Source: Arenibaculum pallidiluteum (lineage in GTDB: Bacteria; Pseudomonadota; Alphaproteobacteria; Azospirillales; Azospirillaceae). Taken from it: a stretch of 64,000 bases of DNA. Numbering within the stretch: the first letter of the stretch is position 1; every line of letters starts with the position of its first letter. The translations under genes and the position numbers were made by a program. Under the pieces are notes generated by a model. It did no database searches, was not told where the DNA came from, and saw only the letters and a list, made by a program, of their open reading frames with translations. The stretch lies in NCBI RefSeq assembly GCF_017355985.1, contig NZ_JAFIQU010000009.1:1-64000 (forward strand). Reading direction: 5' to 3'. Positions 42,842 to 53,591 of this stretch are shown one piece after another.

Positions 42842-44239
42842 ATGGCAGCCCACAACGAAGAGGGAGCGGACAAGGGCGCCTCCGCCGGGGGAAGCGGACA
42901 GGAAGGCCGGAGCAATGGGCCTGACCGTCTGAGGCACGATGCGCAGGAGGCGGCGGCACGTATCCAGAACGACGTCCGCGAGGTCGGCTCCCGCTTCGCG
43001 GATGCCGCGCGCGAGCAGGTCCGCTCGGTCTTCTCCGAGCAGCAGCACCGCGCGGCGGACGAGGTTGGCGGCGTCGCCCGTGCGCTGCATCAGGCGGCGC
43101 AGCAGCTCGACGAGCACAATGCCGGCGTCGCCGCGCGTTATGCCGAAAGGGCCGCGGCCGAGGTCGACCAGTTCGCCGAGCGGCTCCGCCACAAGGATCC
43201 CGGCGAGCTCATGGACCAGGTCACGCAGTTCGCCGAGCGCCAGCCCGGCCTGTTCGTCCTGGGCGCCGTCGCCGCCGGCTTCCTGTTCGCCCGCTTCGCC
43301 CGCGCCAGCACGACGCCAGGTCAGCGCTGGCGCGTCGCCGGCACCGGCGGCCGCCGCTACGAGGACCGGCGCTACGACGAGCGGCACAGCGGCCACGCCT
43401 GGGACGGCGGCTACGCCTATGGCGAGGAGGGCGACTACCCCGAGGATTACCGCGCCTCCCAGCAGGATTACCAGGACCGCGGCTACCGGTACCGGGCCCG
43501 GGACGTCGGCGCCGATGAAGGCCGCACCTATCGTCCCGGCGGCGCGACCGGCGGCTATGGCGCCTCGGCAGCCCCCGGCGCAGGAATGCCGGGCACCGGC
43601 ATGGGCACTGCGGCTTCGCGCACCGGCACCGCCGCGGGCTCCTTCACGGGCTCGTCCATCGGCGGCACGGCCGGCGCCGGCGGTGGAACGGCCGGTCCCG
43701 CGGGCGGGCAGACAGGCACTGCCAGCGGCGGGATCACGGGCGCCACGGCGGGCACCAGCGGAGCCATGGACCGCAACACGGCGGTGCTCGGCAGCGGCGC
43801 CGGCAGCGAGGTCGGAGGCGACCTGACGGCTGGAACGTCAACGGGCGGGCTCGGCGGCTCAACGATGCCGGGCAACCCGGCCCGGGCCGACAATGCCTCC
43901 AGCACCTTCCCGCAGGTGCATGGCGGGTCCGGCGCCTCGGCGATGCCGAGCGGCGTCGCTGCGGCCGGCACGACCGGCACCCCTGGAAGCGGCACGACGG
44001 GTACTAGCTCGACGGGTACTGGCTCGACTGGCACCGGCTCGACGGCCACCGGCTCGACTGGCACCGGCTCGACTGGCACCGGCTCGACTGGCACCGGCTC
44101 GACAGGGACTGGCGGCATTGGCGCCACTGGCACGGGTACCGGCGGCAGCTCCGACAAGTCGGCTACGGACAGGCCGGACCCGACGAGTTCGGGCAGCAGC
44201 GCATCCGGCGGCGGCTCCGGCCAGGGGGGCGGCGCATGA
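42842..44239 (+). CDS. Helical membrane-anchored protein with long Gly/Thr/Ser-rich tail
   Basis: 465 residues. Residues ~25-125 are amphipathic helices (AAARIQNDVREVGSRFADAAREQVRSVFSEQQ...), then one hydrophobic segment QPGLFVLGAVAAGFLFARFAR, a Tyr/Arg/Asp-rich stretch, and ~220 residues of Gly/Thr/Ser/Ala low complexity including 15-bp repeats encoding GSTGT. The helix-plus-anchor part resembles proteins annotated as nutrient-deprivation-induced (NdiA-like) in alphaproteobacteria. The ATG at 42842 follows AGGAGG by 7 bases; an ATG at 42812 is the alternative. It overlaps the next gene (ATGA). Confidence 0.75.
   Translation: MAAHNEEGADKGASAGGSGQEGRSNGPDRLRHDAQEAAARIQNDVREVGSRFADAAREQVRSVFSEQQHRAADEVGGVARALHQAAQQLDEHNAGVAARYAERAAAEVDQFAERLRHKDPGELMDQVTQFAERQPGLFVLGAVAAGFLFARFARASTTPGQRWRVAGTGGRRYEDRRYDERHSGHAWDGGYAYGEEGDYPEDYRASQQDYQDRGYRYRARDVGADEGRTYRPGGATGGYGASAAPGAGMPGTGMGTAASRTGTAAGSFTGSSIGGTAGAGGGTAGPAGGQTGTASGGITGATAGTSGAMDRNTAVLGSGAGSEVGGDLTAGTSTGGLGGSTMPGNPARADNASSTFPQVHGGSGASAMPSGVAAAGTTGTPGSGTTGTSSTGTGSTGTGSTATGSTGTGSTGTGSTGTGSTGTGGIGATGTGTGGSSDKSATDRPDPTSSGSSASGGGSGQGGGA
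43991..44110 (+). repeat. Eight 15-bp tandem repeats (GSTGT codons)
   Basis: Units of GGCTCGACTGGCACC with small variations, in frame within the Gly/Thr-rich tail; the four core copies at 44021-44095 are nearly identical. Slippage would change tail length in five-residue steps without a frameshift. Confidence 0.9.
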
Positions 44240-44691
44240 CGGCCTACGGCAACGATCGCGACGAACCGATCCGGGGCGAAACGCTGCGCCCCGAGCCCCG
44301 CACGACCGGGGGCGAGCGGCCGCTGACCCAGCTCCTGTCCGACCTGGCGACGGAGACCACCACGCTTGTGCGCAAGGAGGTCGAACTCGCCCGCGCCGAG
44401 GTCTCCGAGAAGGTCGGCCAGGCGACCGCGGGGGCGGTATCCCTCGCGGCCGGCGGCCTGGTGGCCTTCGCCGGCCTGATCTTCCTGCTCCTGGCCGCGG
44501 TCTACGGCCTCACGCGCGTGGTCCCCGACTGGGCCGCCGCGCTGATCGTGGGGGCGGTGGTCACCCTCGTCGGCGTCGTCATGCTGCTGGTGGGCAAGCG
44601 CAAGCTCTCGGCCACGAGCTTCGAGCCGCGCAGGACCATCGAGACGCTGAAGGACGACAAGCGCTGGGCCGAGTCCCAGCTCGGCCGCTGA
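44236..44691 (+). CDS. Phage-holin-family (YqjE/Holin-X type) membrane protein
   Basis: 151 residues. Helix LTQLLSDLATETTTLVRKEVELARAEVSEKVGQ followed by two membrane segments (AGAVSLAAGGLVAFAGLIFLLLAAVYGL; WAAALIVGAVVTLVGVVMLLVG) and a basic tail. Despite the family name these proteins are envelope-stress components, not lysis proteins: there is no phage context. The start overlaps the previous stop; the next gene begins 10 bases later with GAGGAGG upstream. Confidence 0.88.
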   Translation: MTAYGNDRDEPIRGETLRPEPRTTGGERPLTQLLSDLATETTTLVRKEVELARAEVSEKVGQATAGAVSLAAGGLVAFAGLIFLLLAAVYGLTRVVPDWAAALIVGAVVTLVGVVMLLVGKRKLSATSFEPRRTIETLKDDKRWAESQLGR

Positions 44692-44701
44692 GGAGGACGG
44701 G

Positions 44702-45766
44702 ATGGCCGGACAGAACCGCGATCCCGACCGGATTCAGCGCGAGATCCATGAAACCCAGGCCCGCATGAGCCGGACAATCGACGAGATCCAGACTCGCATC
44801 CGGCCGCAGCGCCTTATGGAACAGGTGAGCCACATGTTCGGAAGCAGCAAGGGGCGCCATACCCAGGGCGCCGACCAAGGGAGCACCGGCCGCCGCGGGG
44901 CCGCTTCGCACCGTCGAATGCCCTCGGTGGATGTCGGGCACGTGACCGAGGGGATGCGCGACAACATGCTGCCGATCGCCCTGATCGGCCTCGGCATCGG
45001 CTGGCTGGTCTGGTCGACCACCAGCCATCCCGCGGCGGACCGGAAGCTGCGTCAGGCCGGCTCCTGGGCGCGTCGGCGGACGGGCTATGGCGGCAATCCG
45101 GCAGCCGCCGGAGACATCCGGAACCTACCGGACCGGTATCGGAACGACCTCGGCATGGCCTACGGCAGCGAGGACATCACCGCCACGGCGGGCTCCGAGT
45201 ACCATTACCGCGAGACCGAGCGCGGTTCGCAAGGCCGCGGCAGGACCGCCGCCCTACGCTCGGCCGCGTCGGATTATGCCGGCGACGCGATGGAAACCGT
45301 TTCCGAATACGCCGGCCGCGCCCGCGAGATCGTGGCTGGCCGCGGCGACAGGAACTACTCGGCCGGCACCGGCGGGCTCTGGGACATGGTGGAGCGGCAC
45401 CCGCTGGTGAGCGGCGTCATCGGCTTCGCGATTGGCGCCGCAGCGGGCACCGCGATCCCCTCCTCCCGGTACGAGGACCAGTATTTCGGGCGGTACCGGG
45501 ACTCGCTCCTCGAGCGTGGCGCGGGCTACGGCTCGGACGTCGTCGGACGCGCGACGGAGGTGGCCCGCCACGCGGCCGAGGCCGGCTACGAGGCGGCCAG
45601 GGAGGCCGTGCGCGAGGACGCCAACCAGGGCCAGGGGAGCCAGGGCAGCCAGGGCCAGCGCCAAGGCGGTCCCGACGCCCAGGCCGGCATCCAGGGCAGC
45701 GGGCAGGCGGCAGCCCAGGGCGCCCAGAACGCAGGGCAGGATCGCGGCACCGCCTCGCGGGCCTGA
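44702..45766 (+). CDS. DUF3618-domain membrane protein
   Basis: 354 residues. DUF3618 at residues ~8-35 (DRIQREIHETQARMSRTIDEIQTRI), a membrane segment near 90-105 (LPIALIGLGIGWLVWS), a long polar region with repeated AxxYAxxAxE-type helices, a second glycine-rich hydrophobic segment (HPLVSGVIGFAIGAAAGTAIP), and a Gln/Gly-rich tail. It almost always travels with the holin-like gene in alphaproteobacteria. Function unknown; envelope remodelling under stress is inference. Confidence 0.85.
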   Translation: MAGQNRDPDRIQREIHETQARMSRTIDEIQTRIRPQRLMEQVSHMFGSSKGRHTQGADQGSTGRRGAASHRRMPSVDVGHVTEGMRDNMLPIALIGLGIGWLVWSTTSHPAADRKLRQAGSWARRRTGYGGNPAAAGDIRNLPDRYRNDLGMAYGSEDITATAGSEYHYRETERGSQGRGRTAALRSAASDYAGDAMETVSEYAGRAREIVAGRGDRNYSAGTGGLWDMVERHPLVSGVIGFAIGAAAGTAIPSSRYEDQYFGRYRDSLLERGAGYGSDVVGRATEVARHAAEAGYEAAREAVREDANQGQGSQGSQGQRQGGPDAQAGIQGSGQAAAQGAQNAGQDRGTASRA

Positions 45767-45774
45767 GCCGAGCC

Positions 45775-45803
45775 GCCGGGGAGGCGCATGCCGCCTCCCC
45801 GGC
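45775..45803. terminator. GC hairpin between convergent operons
   Basis: GCCGGGGAGGCG (45775-45786), 5-base loop, CGCCTCCCCGGC (45792-45803): perfect 12-bp stem 8 bases after the stop. The descending arm is echoed by two further GCCTCCCCGGCC-like units to about 45830. Confidence 0.6.
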
Positions 45804-45831
45804 CCGCCTCCCCGGCCGCCTCCCCGGCCGC

Positions 45832-46770
45832 CTATGCGCGGCCGAGCTGGCCGCGCGTCAGCCAGAACACCTCGCCGTAGCTTTCGGCGGTTTCCAGCCA
45901 CAGGAAATCCAGGCGCGGATGCGCGGCTTCGAGCACCTCGCGCCCCGTGCCGATCTCGCAGAGCAGGCCGCCCGATGGCGTCAGATGCGCCGCGGCTCCC
46001 TCCAGGATCCCGTGCACGATGTCGAGGCCGTCCTCGCCCCCCGCCAGCGCCATGCTGGGCTCGTGCCGGTATTCCTCCGGCAGCGCCGCCATCGCCTCGG
46101 CGTCAACGTATGGCGGATTGGTGATGATCAGGTCGTAGCGCCGCCCTGCCACGGGACCGAAGAGGTCGCCCTGGTGCAGCGTGATCCTGTCCTCGAGCCC
46201 ATGCTCGGCCAGGTTGATGCGCGCGACGTCGAGCGCGGCGGCCGACAAGTCGACGGCGTCGATCTCCGCCTCCGGAAAGACGCGGGCGGCCAGGATCGCC
46301 AGGCAGCCGGAGCCCGTGCACAGGTCGAGCACACGCCGGACCGAGCTCGGATCCTCGACCAGCGTGAAGTCATCACCGCCGAAAAGGTCGGAGAACAGCA
46401 GCTCTCCGATGAAGGAACGCGGCACGATGACACGCTCGTCCACATAGAACGGAACGCCCTGAATGTAGGCCCGCCGGGTCAGATAGGCCGCCGGCTTGCG
46501 GGTGCGCACCCGGGCGTCGATGACCTCGGCCAGCCTGGCGCGCTCGGGCGCGGTCAGCCGGGCGTCGAGCCACGGGTCGAGCTGGTCGATGGGAAGGCTC
46601 AGGGTCTCCAGGACCAGGAACGCCGCCTCGTCGAGGGCCGTGGTAGCGCCGTGCCCGTGGACGAGACCCGCCTCCGAGAAGCGGCTGACCGCATGGCGGA
46701 GGAAGTCGCGGACGGTGAGGAGTTCCGCCGCCGCGGCGGCGGGATCGATGTCGGTGATGGTACGGGTCAT
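45832..46770 (-). CDS. prmB: Ribosomal protein L3 N5-glutamine methyltransferase
   Basis: 312 residues. N-terminal helical domain (TVRDFLRHAVSRFSEAGLVHGHGATTALDEAAFLVLETL), the PrmB-type AYIQGVPFYVDERVIVPRSFIGELL, SAM-binding RRVLDLCTGSGCLAILAA and the glutamine-binding catalytic NPPY in LIITNPPYVDAEAM. It methylates the Gln of L3 (PrmB rather than PrmC by the F-Y-V-DERV-IPRS wording). The ATG at 46770 is chosen; the open frame upstream runs into the 15-bp repeats of the suf promoter. Divergent from the suf operon. Confidence 0.93.
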   Translation of the reverse strand: MTRTITDIDPAAAAAELLTVRDFLRHAVSRFSEAGLVHGHGATTALDEAAFLVLETLSLPIDQLDPWLDARLTAPERARLAEVIDARVRTRKPAAYLTRRAYIQGVPFYVDERVIVPRSFIGELLFSDLFGGDDFTLVEDPSSVRRVLDLCTGSGCLAILAARVFPEAEIDAVDLSAAALDVARINLAEHGLEDRITLHQGDLFGPVAGRRYDLIITNPPYVDAEAMAALPEEYRHEPSMALAGGEDGLDIVHGILEGAAAHLTPSGGLLCEIGTGREVLEAAHPRLDFLWLETAESYGEVFWLTRGQLGRA

Positions 46771-46862
46771 GACACCCCCTGCTGCGGCGGACCGGCGCGT
46801 GTCTAGCAGGTGGGCGCGCGTCGCGGCAACCTGCGCGGGCCCGCCCCTCATGCGCCCGCCCC

Positions 46863-46922
46863 GGACCCGCTCATCCTGGACCCGCTCATCCCGGATCCGC
46901 CTATCTTGGATCCGCTTGACTT
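46863..46922. repeat. Four 15-bp tandem repeats in front of the suf operon
   Basis: GGACCCGCTCATCCT, GGACCCGCTCATCCC, GGATCCGCCTATCTT, GGATCCGCTTGACTT (46863-46877, 46878-46892, 46893-46907, 46908-46922). The last unit supplies the TTGACT used here as the -35 element. Confidence 0.85.
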
Positions 46923-46968
46923 GGGCCTGCCGCGGCCCCAATTAATCCGTACTGATCCGGTACGGATT
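46916..46968 (+). promoter_or_regulatory. suf promoter and Rrf2-type operator
   Basis: A -35 TTGACT (46916-46921), 18 bases, then an AT-rich AATTAA (46940-46945). The perfect inverted repeat AATCCGTAC-N7-GTACGGATT (46944-46968) overlaps the -10 end and ends 9 bases before the regulator start, where a bound repressor would block initiation. Confidence 0.7.
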
Positions 46969-46977
46969 GACGTGACG

Positions 46978-47451
46978 ATGTTCAAGCTGAGCAAGCTGAC
47001 GGATTATGCCGTCGTGGTGCTGTCCGACATGGCGCGCCGCAGCGACGCCGTGCAGACCGTCCCGCAGCTCGCCGAGCGGACGGGCCTTCCCGCGCCGACG
47101 GTCGCCAAGCTGATGAAGCTGCTGACGCCGGCGGGGCTTGCCGTGTCCCACCGCGGCGCGCAGGGCGGCTATGTCCTCGCGCGCGGAGCCACCGACATCT
47201 CCGTAGCCGAGATCATCGCCGCCGTCGAGGGTCCGATTGCGCTGACCGCCTGCGTCGAAGGGTCCGACCAGGCATGCAACGCGGAGCGGATGTGCCCCAT
47301 GCGCGGCAACTGGGAGCGGGTCAACGGCGCGGTGCGCGACGCGCTGGAGCGCGTGAGCCTCGCCGAGATGATGAGCTTCCCCGACTTCATGGCGCCGCGC
47401 GCCGGCCGTCCCGACGGCGAAGGCCGCATCGGGGCCGCAAGGAATTCCTGA
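46978..47451 (+). CDS. Rrf2/IscR-type regulator of Fe-S assembly (SUF regulator)
   Basis: 157 residues. Winged helix FKLSKLTDYAVVVLSDMARRSDAVQTVPQLAERTGLPAPTVAKLMKLLTPAGLAVSHRGAQGGYVLAR, then three cysteines in ACVEGSDQACNAERMCPM that match the cluster-ligand set of IscR-like proteins. It should repress the suf operon when carrying a cluster and release it when Fe-S demand rises. It heads the operon; its own operator is the palindrome just upstream. Confidence 0.92.
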   Translation: MFKLSKLTDYAVVVLSDMARRSDAVQTVPQLAERTGLPAPTVAKLMKLLTPAGLAVSHRGAQGGYVLARGATDISVAEIIAAVEGPIALTACVEGSDQACNAERMCPMRGNWERVNGAVRDALERVSLAEMMSFPDFMAPRAGRPDGEGRIGAARNS

Positions 47452-47461
47452 GGAGAGTTGA

Positions 47462-48922
<1,461 letters not shown>

Positions 48923-48942
48923 GCAGGAAGGATCGAAGAGAC

Positions 48943-49695
48943 ATGCTTGAGATCAGGAACCTTCACGCCACGGTCGACGACAAGCCCATCCTGAAGGGTG
49001 TCGACCTCGTCATCGGCGACGGCGAGGTCCATGCGATCATGGGCCCCAACGGCGCCGGCAAGAGCACGCTGAGCTACGTGCTGGCCGGCCGCGAGGGCTA
49101 CGAGGTGACCGAGGGCGAGGTGCTGTTCCGCGGCCAGGACGTGCTCGCCATGGAGCCCGAGGAGCGCGCGGCGGCGGGCCTCTTCCTGGCCTTCCAGTAC
49201 CCCGTGGAGATCCCCGGGGTCACCAACATGACGTTCCTGAAGACGGCCCTCAACAGCCTGCGCCGCGGCCGCGGCGAGCCTGAGCTCGACGCCATGCAGT
49301 TCCTCAAGCTCGTCAAGGCCAAGACGAAGCAGCTCGGCATGAGCGACGAGATGCTGAAGCGCTTCGTGAACGTCGGCTTCTCCGGCGGCGAGAAGAAGCG
49401 CAACGAGGTCCTGCAGATGGCGGTGCTCGATCCCGCCTTCTGCGTCCTCGACGAGACCGACAGCGGCCTGGACATCGATGCCCTGCGCATCGTCGCCGAC
49501 GGCGTGAACGCGCTGCGCGGCCCCGGCCGCTCCATGCTTGTCATCACCCACTACCAGCGGCTGCTCGACTACATCGTGCCGGACCGGGTCCATGTCCTCG
49601 CCCAGGGGCGCATCGTGCGCAGCGGCGACAAGGAGCTCGCCCAGGAGCTCGAGCGCAAGGGCTATGCCGAGTTCGCCGCGGACGAAGCCGCCTGA
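48943..49695 (+). CDS. sufC: Fe-S assembly ATPase SufC
   Basis: 250 residues, ABC-type ATPase of the SufBCD complex. Walker A GPNGAGKST, the SufC-specific FQYPVEIPGVTN, signature FSGGEKKRNE, Walker B CVLDETDSGLD and the switch His in VITHYQR are all present. Start chosen at 48943 with AGGAAGG upstream; sufD begins 7 bases after the stop. Confidence 0.98.
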   Translation: MLEIRNLHATVDDKPILKGVDLVIGDGEVHAIMGPNGAGKSTLSYVLAGREGYEVTEGEVLFRGQDVLAMEPEERAAAGLFLAFQYPVEIPGVTNMTFLKTALNSLRRGRGEPELDAMQFLKLVKAKTKQLGMSDEMLKRFVNVGFSGGEKKRNEVLQMAVLDPAFCVLDETDSGLDIDALRIVADGVNALRGPGRSMLVITHYQRLLDYIVPDRVHVLAQGRIVRSGDKELAQELERKGYAEFAADEAA

Positions 49696-49702
49696 GGTCG
49701 CC

Positions 49703-51051
49703 ATGGCATCGCTTGAAACCTCCCCAGCCGCCGGATCCGCGGGCCATTGGGTCGACCGCTTCCGGTCCGAGGCCGCGGGCCTGCCGGGCGCGCGGCTTCC
49801 CTGGCTTCTCGAACGCCGGCAGGCCGCCATCCAGCGCTTCGCCGAGCAGGGCTTCCCGACCCGCAAGGTCGAGGCCTGGCGCTACACCGACCTGCGCGAC
49901 GTGGCGCGCCTTCCCTTCGCGGCGCCCCCGGCGGCCGCGGTCGGGATCGACCGCCTGCCCTCGGTCCTGGACGATGCGTCCCGCGGGCCGCGGCTGGTCT
50001 TCGTGGACGGTGCCTTCCGCGCGGAACTGTCCTCGGCCGGGTCGCTGCCCGAAGGCGTGACGGTCGCAAGTCTGGCTGCCGCGTTGGAGACGATGCCGGA
50101 CCGGCTGGAGCCCCATCTCGGGCGCGTCCGCCCGTCCCCGGACACGCCGCTGGCCGCGCTGAACGCGGCGCTCTGGACCGACGGCGCCTTCGTGCACCTC
50201 GCGCGCGGAGCCGCGCTGGACCGACCCATCGAGCTGCTGTTCCTCGGCGTCGGCGGCGAAGCCCCGGCGGCGCACCACCCCCGCATCCTGATCGTCGCCG
50301 AAGCCGGCGCCGAGGCGACGGTGATCGAACATCACGCGGGCCTGGGCGGCGTCTACTTCAGCAACGCAGCCGTCGAGATCGTGGCCGAGGCGGGCGCGCG
50401 CCTGCATCATTACAAGCTCCAGGCCGAGGGCGCCGAGGCCTTCCACGTGGCCACGACGACCCTCGCCATGGACCGGGACGCCGCCTATGACGGCTTCGTC
50501 CTGACCCAGGGCGCGCGGCTGTCGCGCAGCGAGCTGCGCCCCTGGCTCGGCGCGCCCGGAATCGAATGCAGGCTGTCGGGCGCCTACATGGTCGCCGGCC
50601 GCCAGCATGCCGACCACACCTCGGTGATCGACCACGCCGCGCCGCACTGCACGAGCCGGCAGGTCTATCACGGCGTGATTGACGACCAGGCGCGGGCGGT
50701 CTTCCAGGGCCGCATCAACGTGCACCAGGACGCCCAGAAGACCGACGGCTACCAGCTCAACCGGGCGCTGCTGCTCTCGGACCAGGCCGAGATCGACAGC
50801 AAGCCGGAGCTGGAGATCTTCGCCGACGACGTCCGCTGCAGCCACGGCGCCACCGTCGGCGACCTGGACGAGGAGCAGATCTTCTACCTGCGCGCCCGCG
50901 GCATCGACCGGGCGGCTGCGCGCAGCCTGCTGATCGCGGGCTTCCTGATGCAGGCGGTCGAGGAGATCCGGATCGAGGCCGTCCGCGACGGCTTCGCCGA
51001 GAAGGTCCGTGGCTGGCTTGATGCCCGCGCCGCGGGCGAACGGAGGAACGC

Positions 51052-51055
<4 letters not shown>
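49703..51055 (+). CDS. sufD: Fe-S assembly protein SufD
   Basis: 450 residues. N-terminal helical part with RLPWLLERRQAAIQRFAEQGFPTRKVEAWRYTDLRDVARLPF, then the beta-helix core and C-terminal VHQDAQKTDGYQLNRALLLSDQAEIDSKPELEIFADDVRCSHGATVGDLDEEQIFYLRARGI, the hallmark of SufD. Partner of SufB and SufC. Its stop overlaps the sufS start (TTGA). Confidence 0.97.
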
Positions 51056-52304
<1,249 letters not shown>

Positions 52305-52305
<1 letters not shown>

Positions 52306-52784
52306 TGAGCGACGAACTGCGCGATCTCTACCAGGAAGTGATCCTGGACCACGGCAGGCACCCGCGGAACCATCGCCATCCCGAGGACCCGACGCACCAT
52401 GCCCGCGGGGACAACCCGATGTGCGGCGACCGGGTCGAAGTGTTCCTGACGCTGCGGGACGGCGTGATTGCCGACGCCGCCTTCGAGGGCCGCGGCTGCG
52501 CCATCTCGGTCGCCTCGGCATCGATGATGACCGAGCTCGTGGCCGGCAAGACGCCCGAGGCCGCCGAAGCCCTGTTCCGCGGCTTCCAGGCCCTGTGCAC
52601 CGGCGCCGACCACACCCATCTTCCGGATGTGGACGCGTCGGACATGGAGCGGCTGGAGGTGATGTCGGGCGTGCGGCAATTCCCGATGCGGGTGAAGTGC
52701 GCGACCCTCGCCTGGCACACGCTGTCGGCCGCCATGGCCGGCGCGGACCGGGCGAGCAGCGAGACGGACGGAGGCAAGTCGTGA
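52305..52784 (+). CDS. sufU: SufU-type Fe-S assembly protein (NifU family)
   Basis: 159 residues. Three cysteines and an aspartate in DNPMCGDRVEV, GRGCAISVASASM and RVKCATLAWHTL match the Zn/sulfur-transfer site of SufU. Expected to accept persulfide sulfur from SufS. The ATG shares one base with the sufS stop; the end overlaps the sufT start (GTGA). Confidence 0.93.
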
Positions 52785-53164
52785 GCCCGGACACCACCGA
52801 AGCGCGCGCCACCGAGGCGGCGCAGCACGCGGCGGAAGGCGCCGGTGCCGACGCGCCGGCCAACGCGTTGATGGATAAGGTCGTAGCCGCCCTGAAGACG
52901 GTCTACGACCCCGAGATCCCGGTCGACATCTGGGAGCTTGGCCTGATCTACCGCGTCGACGTCACGCCCTCGAACGAGGTCGAGATCGACATGACGCTGA
53001 CGGCGCCGTCCTGCCCCGTGGCCGGGGAGATCCCGGTCAACGTGCAGCAGGCGGTTGAGTCCGTGGACGAGGTCAGCTCCTGCAAGGTCGAGCTGGTCTG
53101 GGATCCGCCATGGCGCCCGGACATGATGTCCGAGGAAGCCAGGGTCGCGCTGGATATGTACTGA
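52781..53164 (+). CDS. sufT: SUF-associated MIP18/DUF59 protein SufT
   Basis: 127 residues. ALKTVYDPEIPVDIWELGLIYRVDV and DMTLTAPSCPVAGEIPVNVQQAVESV are the MIP18-family core, including the conserved Cys. It assists maturation of Fe-S proteins under high demand. The GTG at 52781 with GGAGG 7 bases upstream is preferred; an internal ATG (52871) would remove the variable N-terminus only. Confidence 0.93.
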   Translation: MSPDTTEARATEAAQHAAEGAGADAPANALMDKVVAALKTVYDPEIPVDIWELGLIYRVDVTPSNEVEIDMTLTAPSCPVAGEIPVNVQQAVESVDEVSSCKVELVWDPPWRPDMMSEEARVALDMY

Positions 53165-53181
53165 GACTGGAGATCGGAGCG

Positions 53182-53526
53182 ATGGGATCCACCACCAGGG
53201 CGGTGATGAGTCTGACGGATGCCGCGGCTGAACGGGTCCGGCGGCTGATGGAAAAGGCCGGCGAGGATGTGATCGGGCTACGCATCGGCGTCCGTGCGCG
53301 CGGATGCTCGGGCATGAGCTACACGGTCGACTACGCGAAGGAGACCAAGAAGTTCGAGGAGGTCATCGAGGACAAGGGCGTGCGCATCCTGATCGACCCC
53401 GCGGCGACCATGTTCCTGATCGGCACCGAGATGGACTACCAGGAGGACAAGCTGCAGTCGGGCTTCGTCTTCCGCAACCCCAACGAGAAGGCCCGCTGCG
53501 GCTGCGGCGAGAGCTTCTCGGTCTGA
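53182..53526 (+). CDS. sufA: A-type Fe-S carrier SufA
   Basis: 114 residues, HesB/IscA fold. Cluster-binding cysteines in RARGCSGMSYTVDYA and ARCGCGESFSV (C-x-C near the C-terminus). It carries clusters to target proteins and closes the suf operon. Start at 53182 with CGGAG upstream. Confidence 0.96.
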   Translation: MGSTTRAVMSLTDAAAERVRRLMEKAGEDVIGLRIGVRARGCSGMSYTVDYAKETKKFEEVIEDKGVRILIDPAATMFLIGTEMDYQEDKLQSGFVFRNPNEKARCGCGESFSV

Positions 53527-53560
53527 GGTCCGAGGCAGGGGTCGGATCCGGCCCCTTCGT

Positions 53561-53585
53561 CCGCGGCGGCTATGCTCCGCCGCGG
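53561..53585. terminator. Hairpin ending the suf operon
   Basis: CCGCGGCGG-N7-CCGCCGCGG, a perfect 9-bp stem between the stops of sufA and the convergent unknown gene; no T-run. Confidence 0.55.
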
Positions 53586-53591
53586 GTGGCT

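Noticed and set aside
43991..44110. Short tandem repeats as a CRISPR array
   Set aside because: Units are 15 bp, contiguous, without spacers and in frame within a coding region.
44236..44691. Holin-family protein as a sign of prophage
   Set aside because: The YqjE/Holin-X family is a chromosomal envelope protein; no phage structural, lysis or integration gene is nearby.
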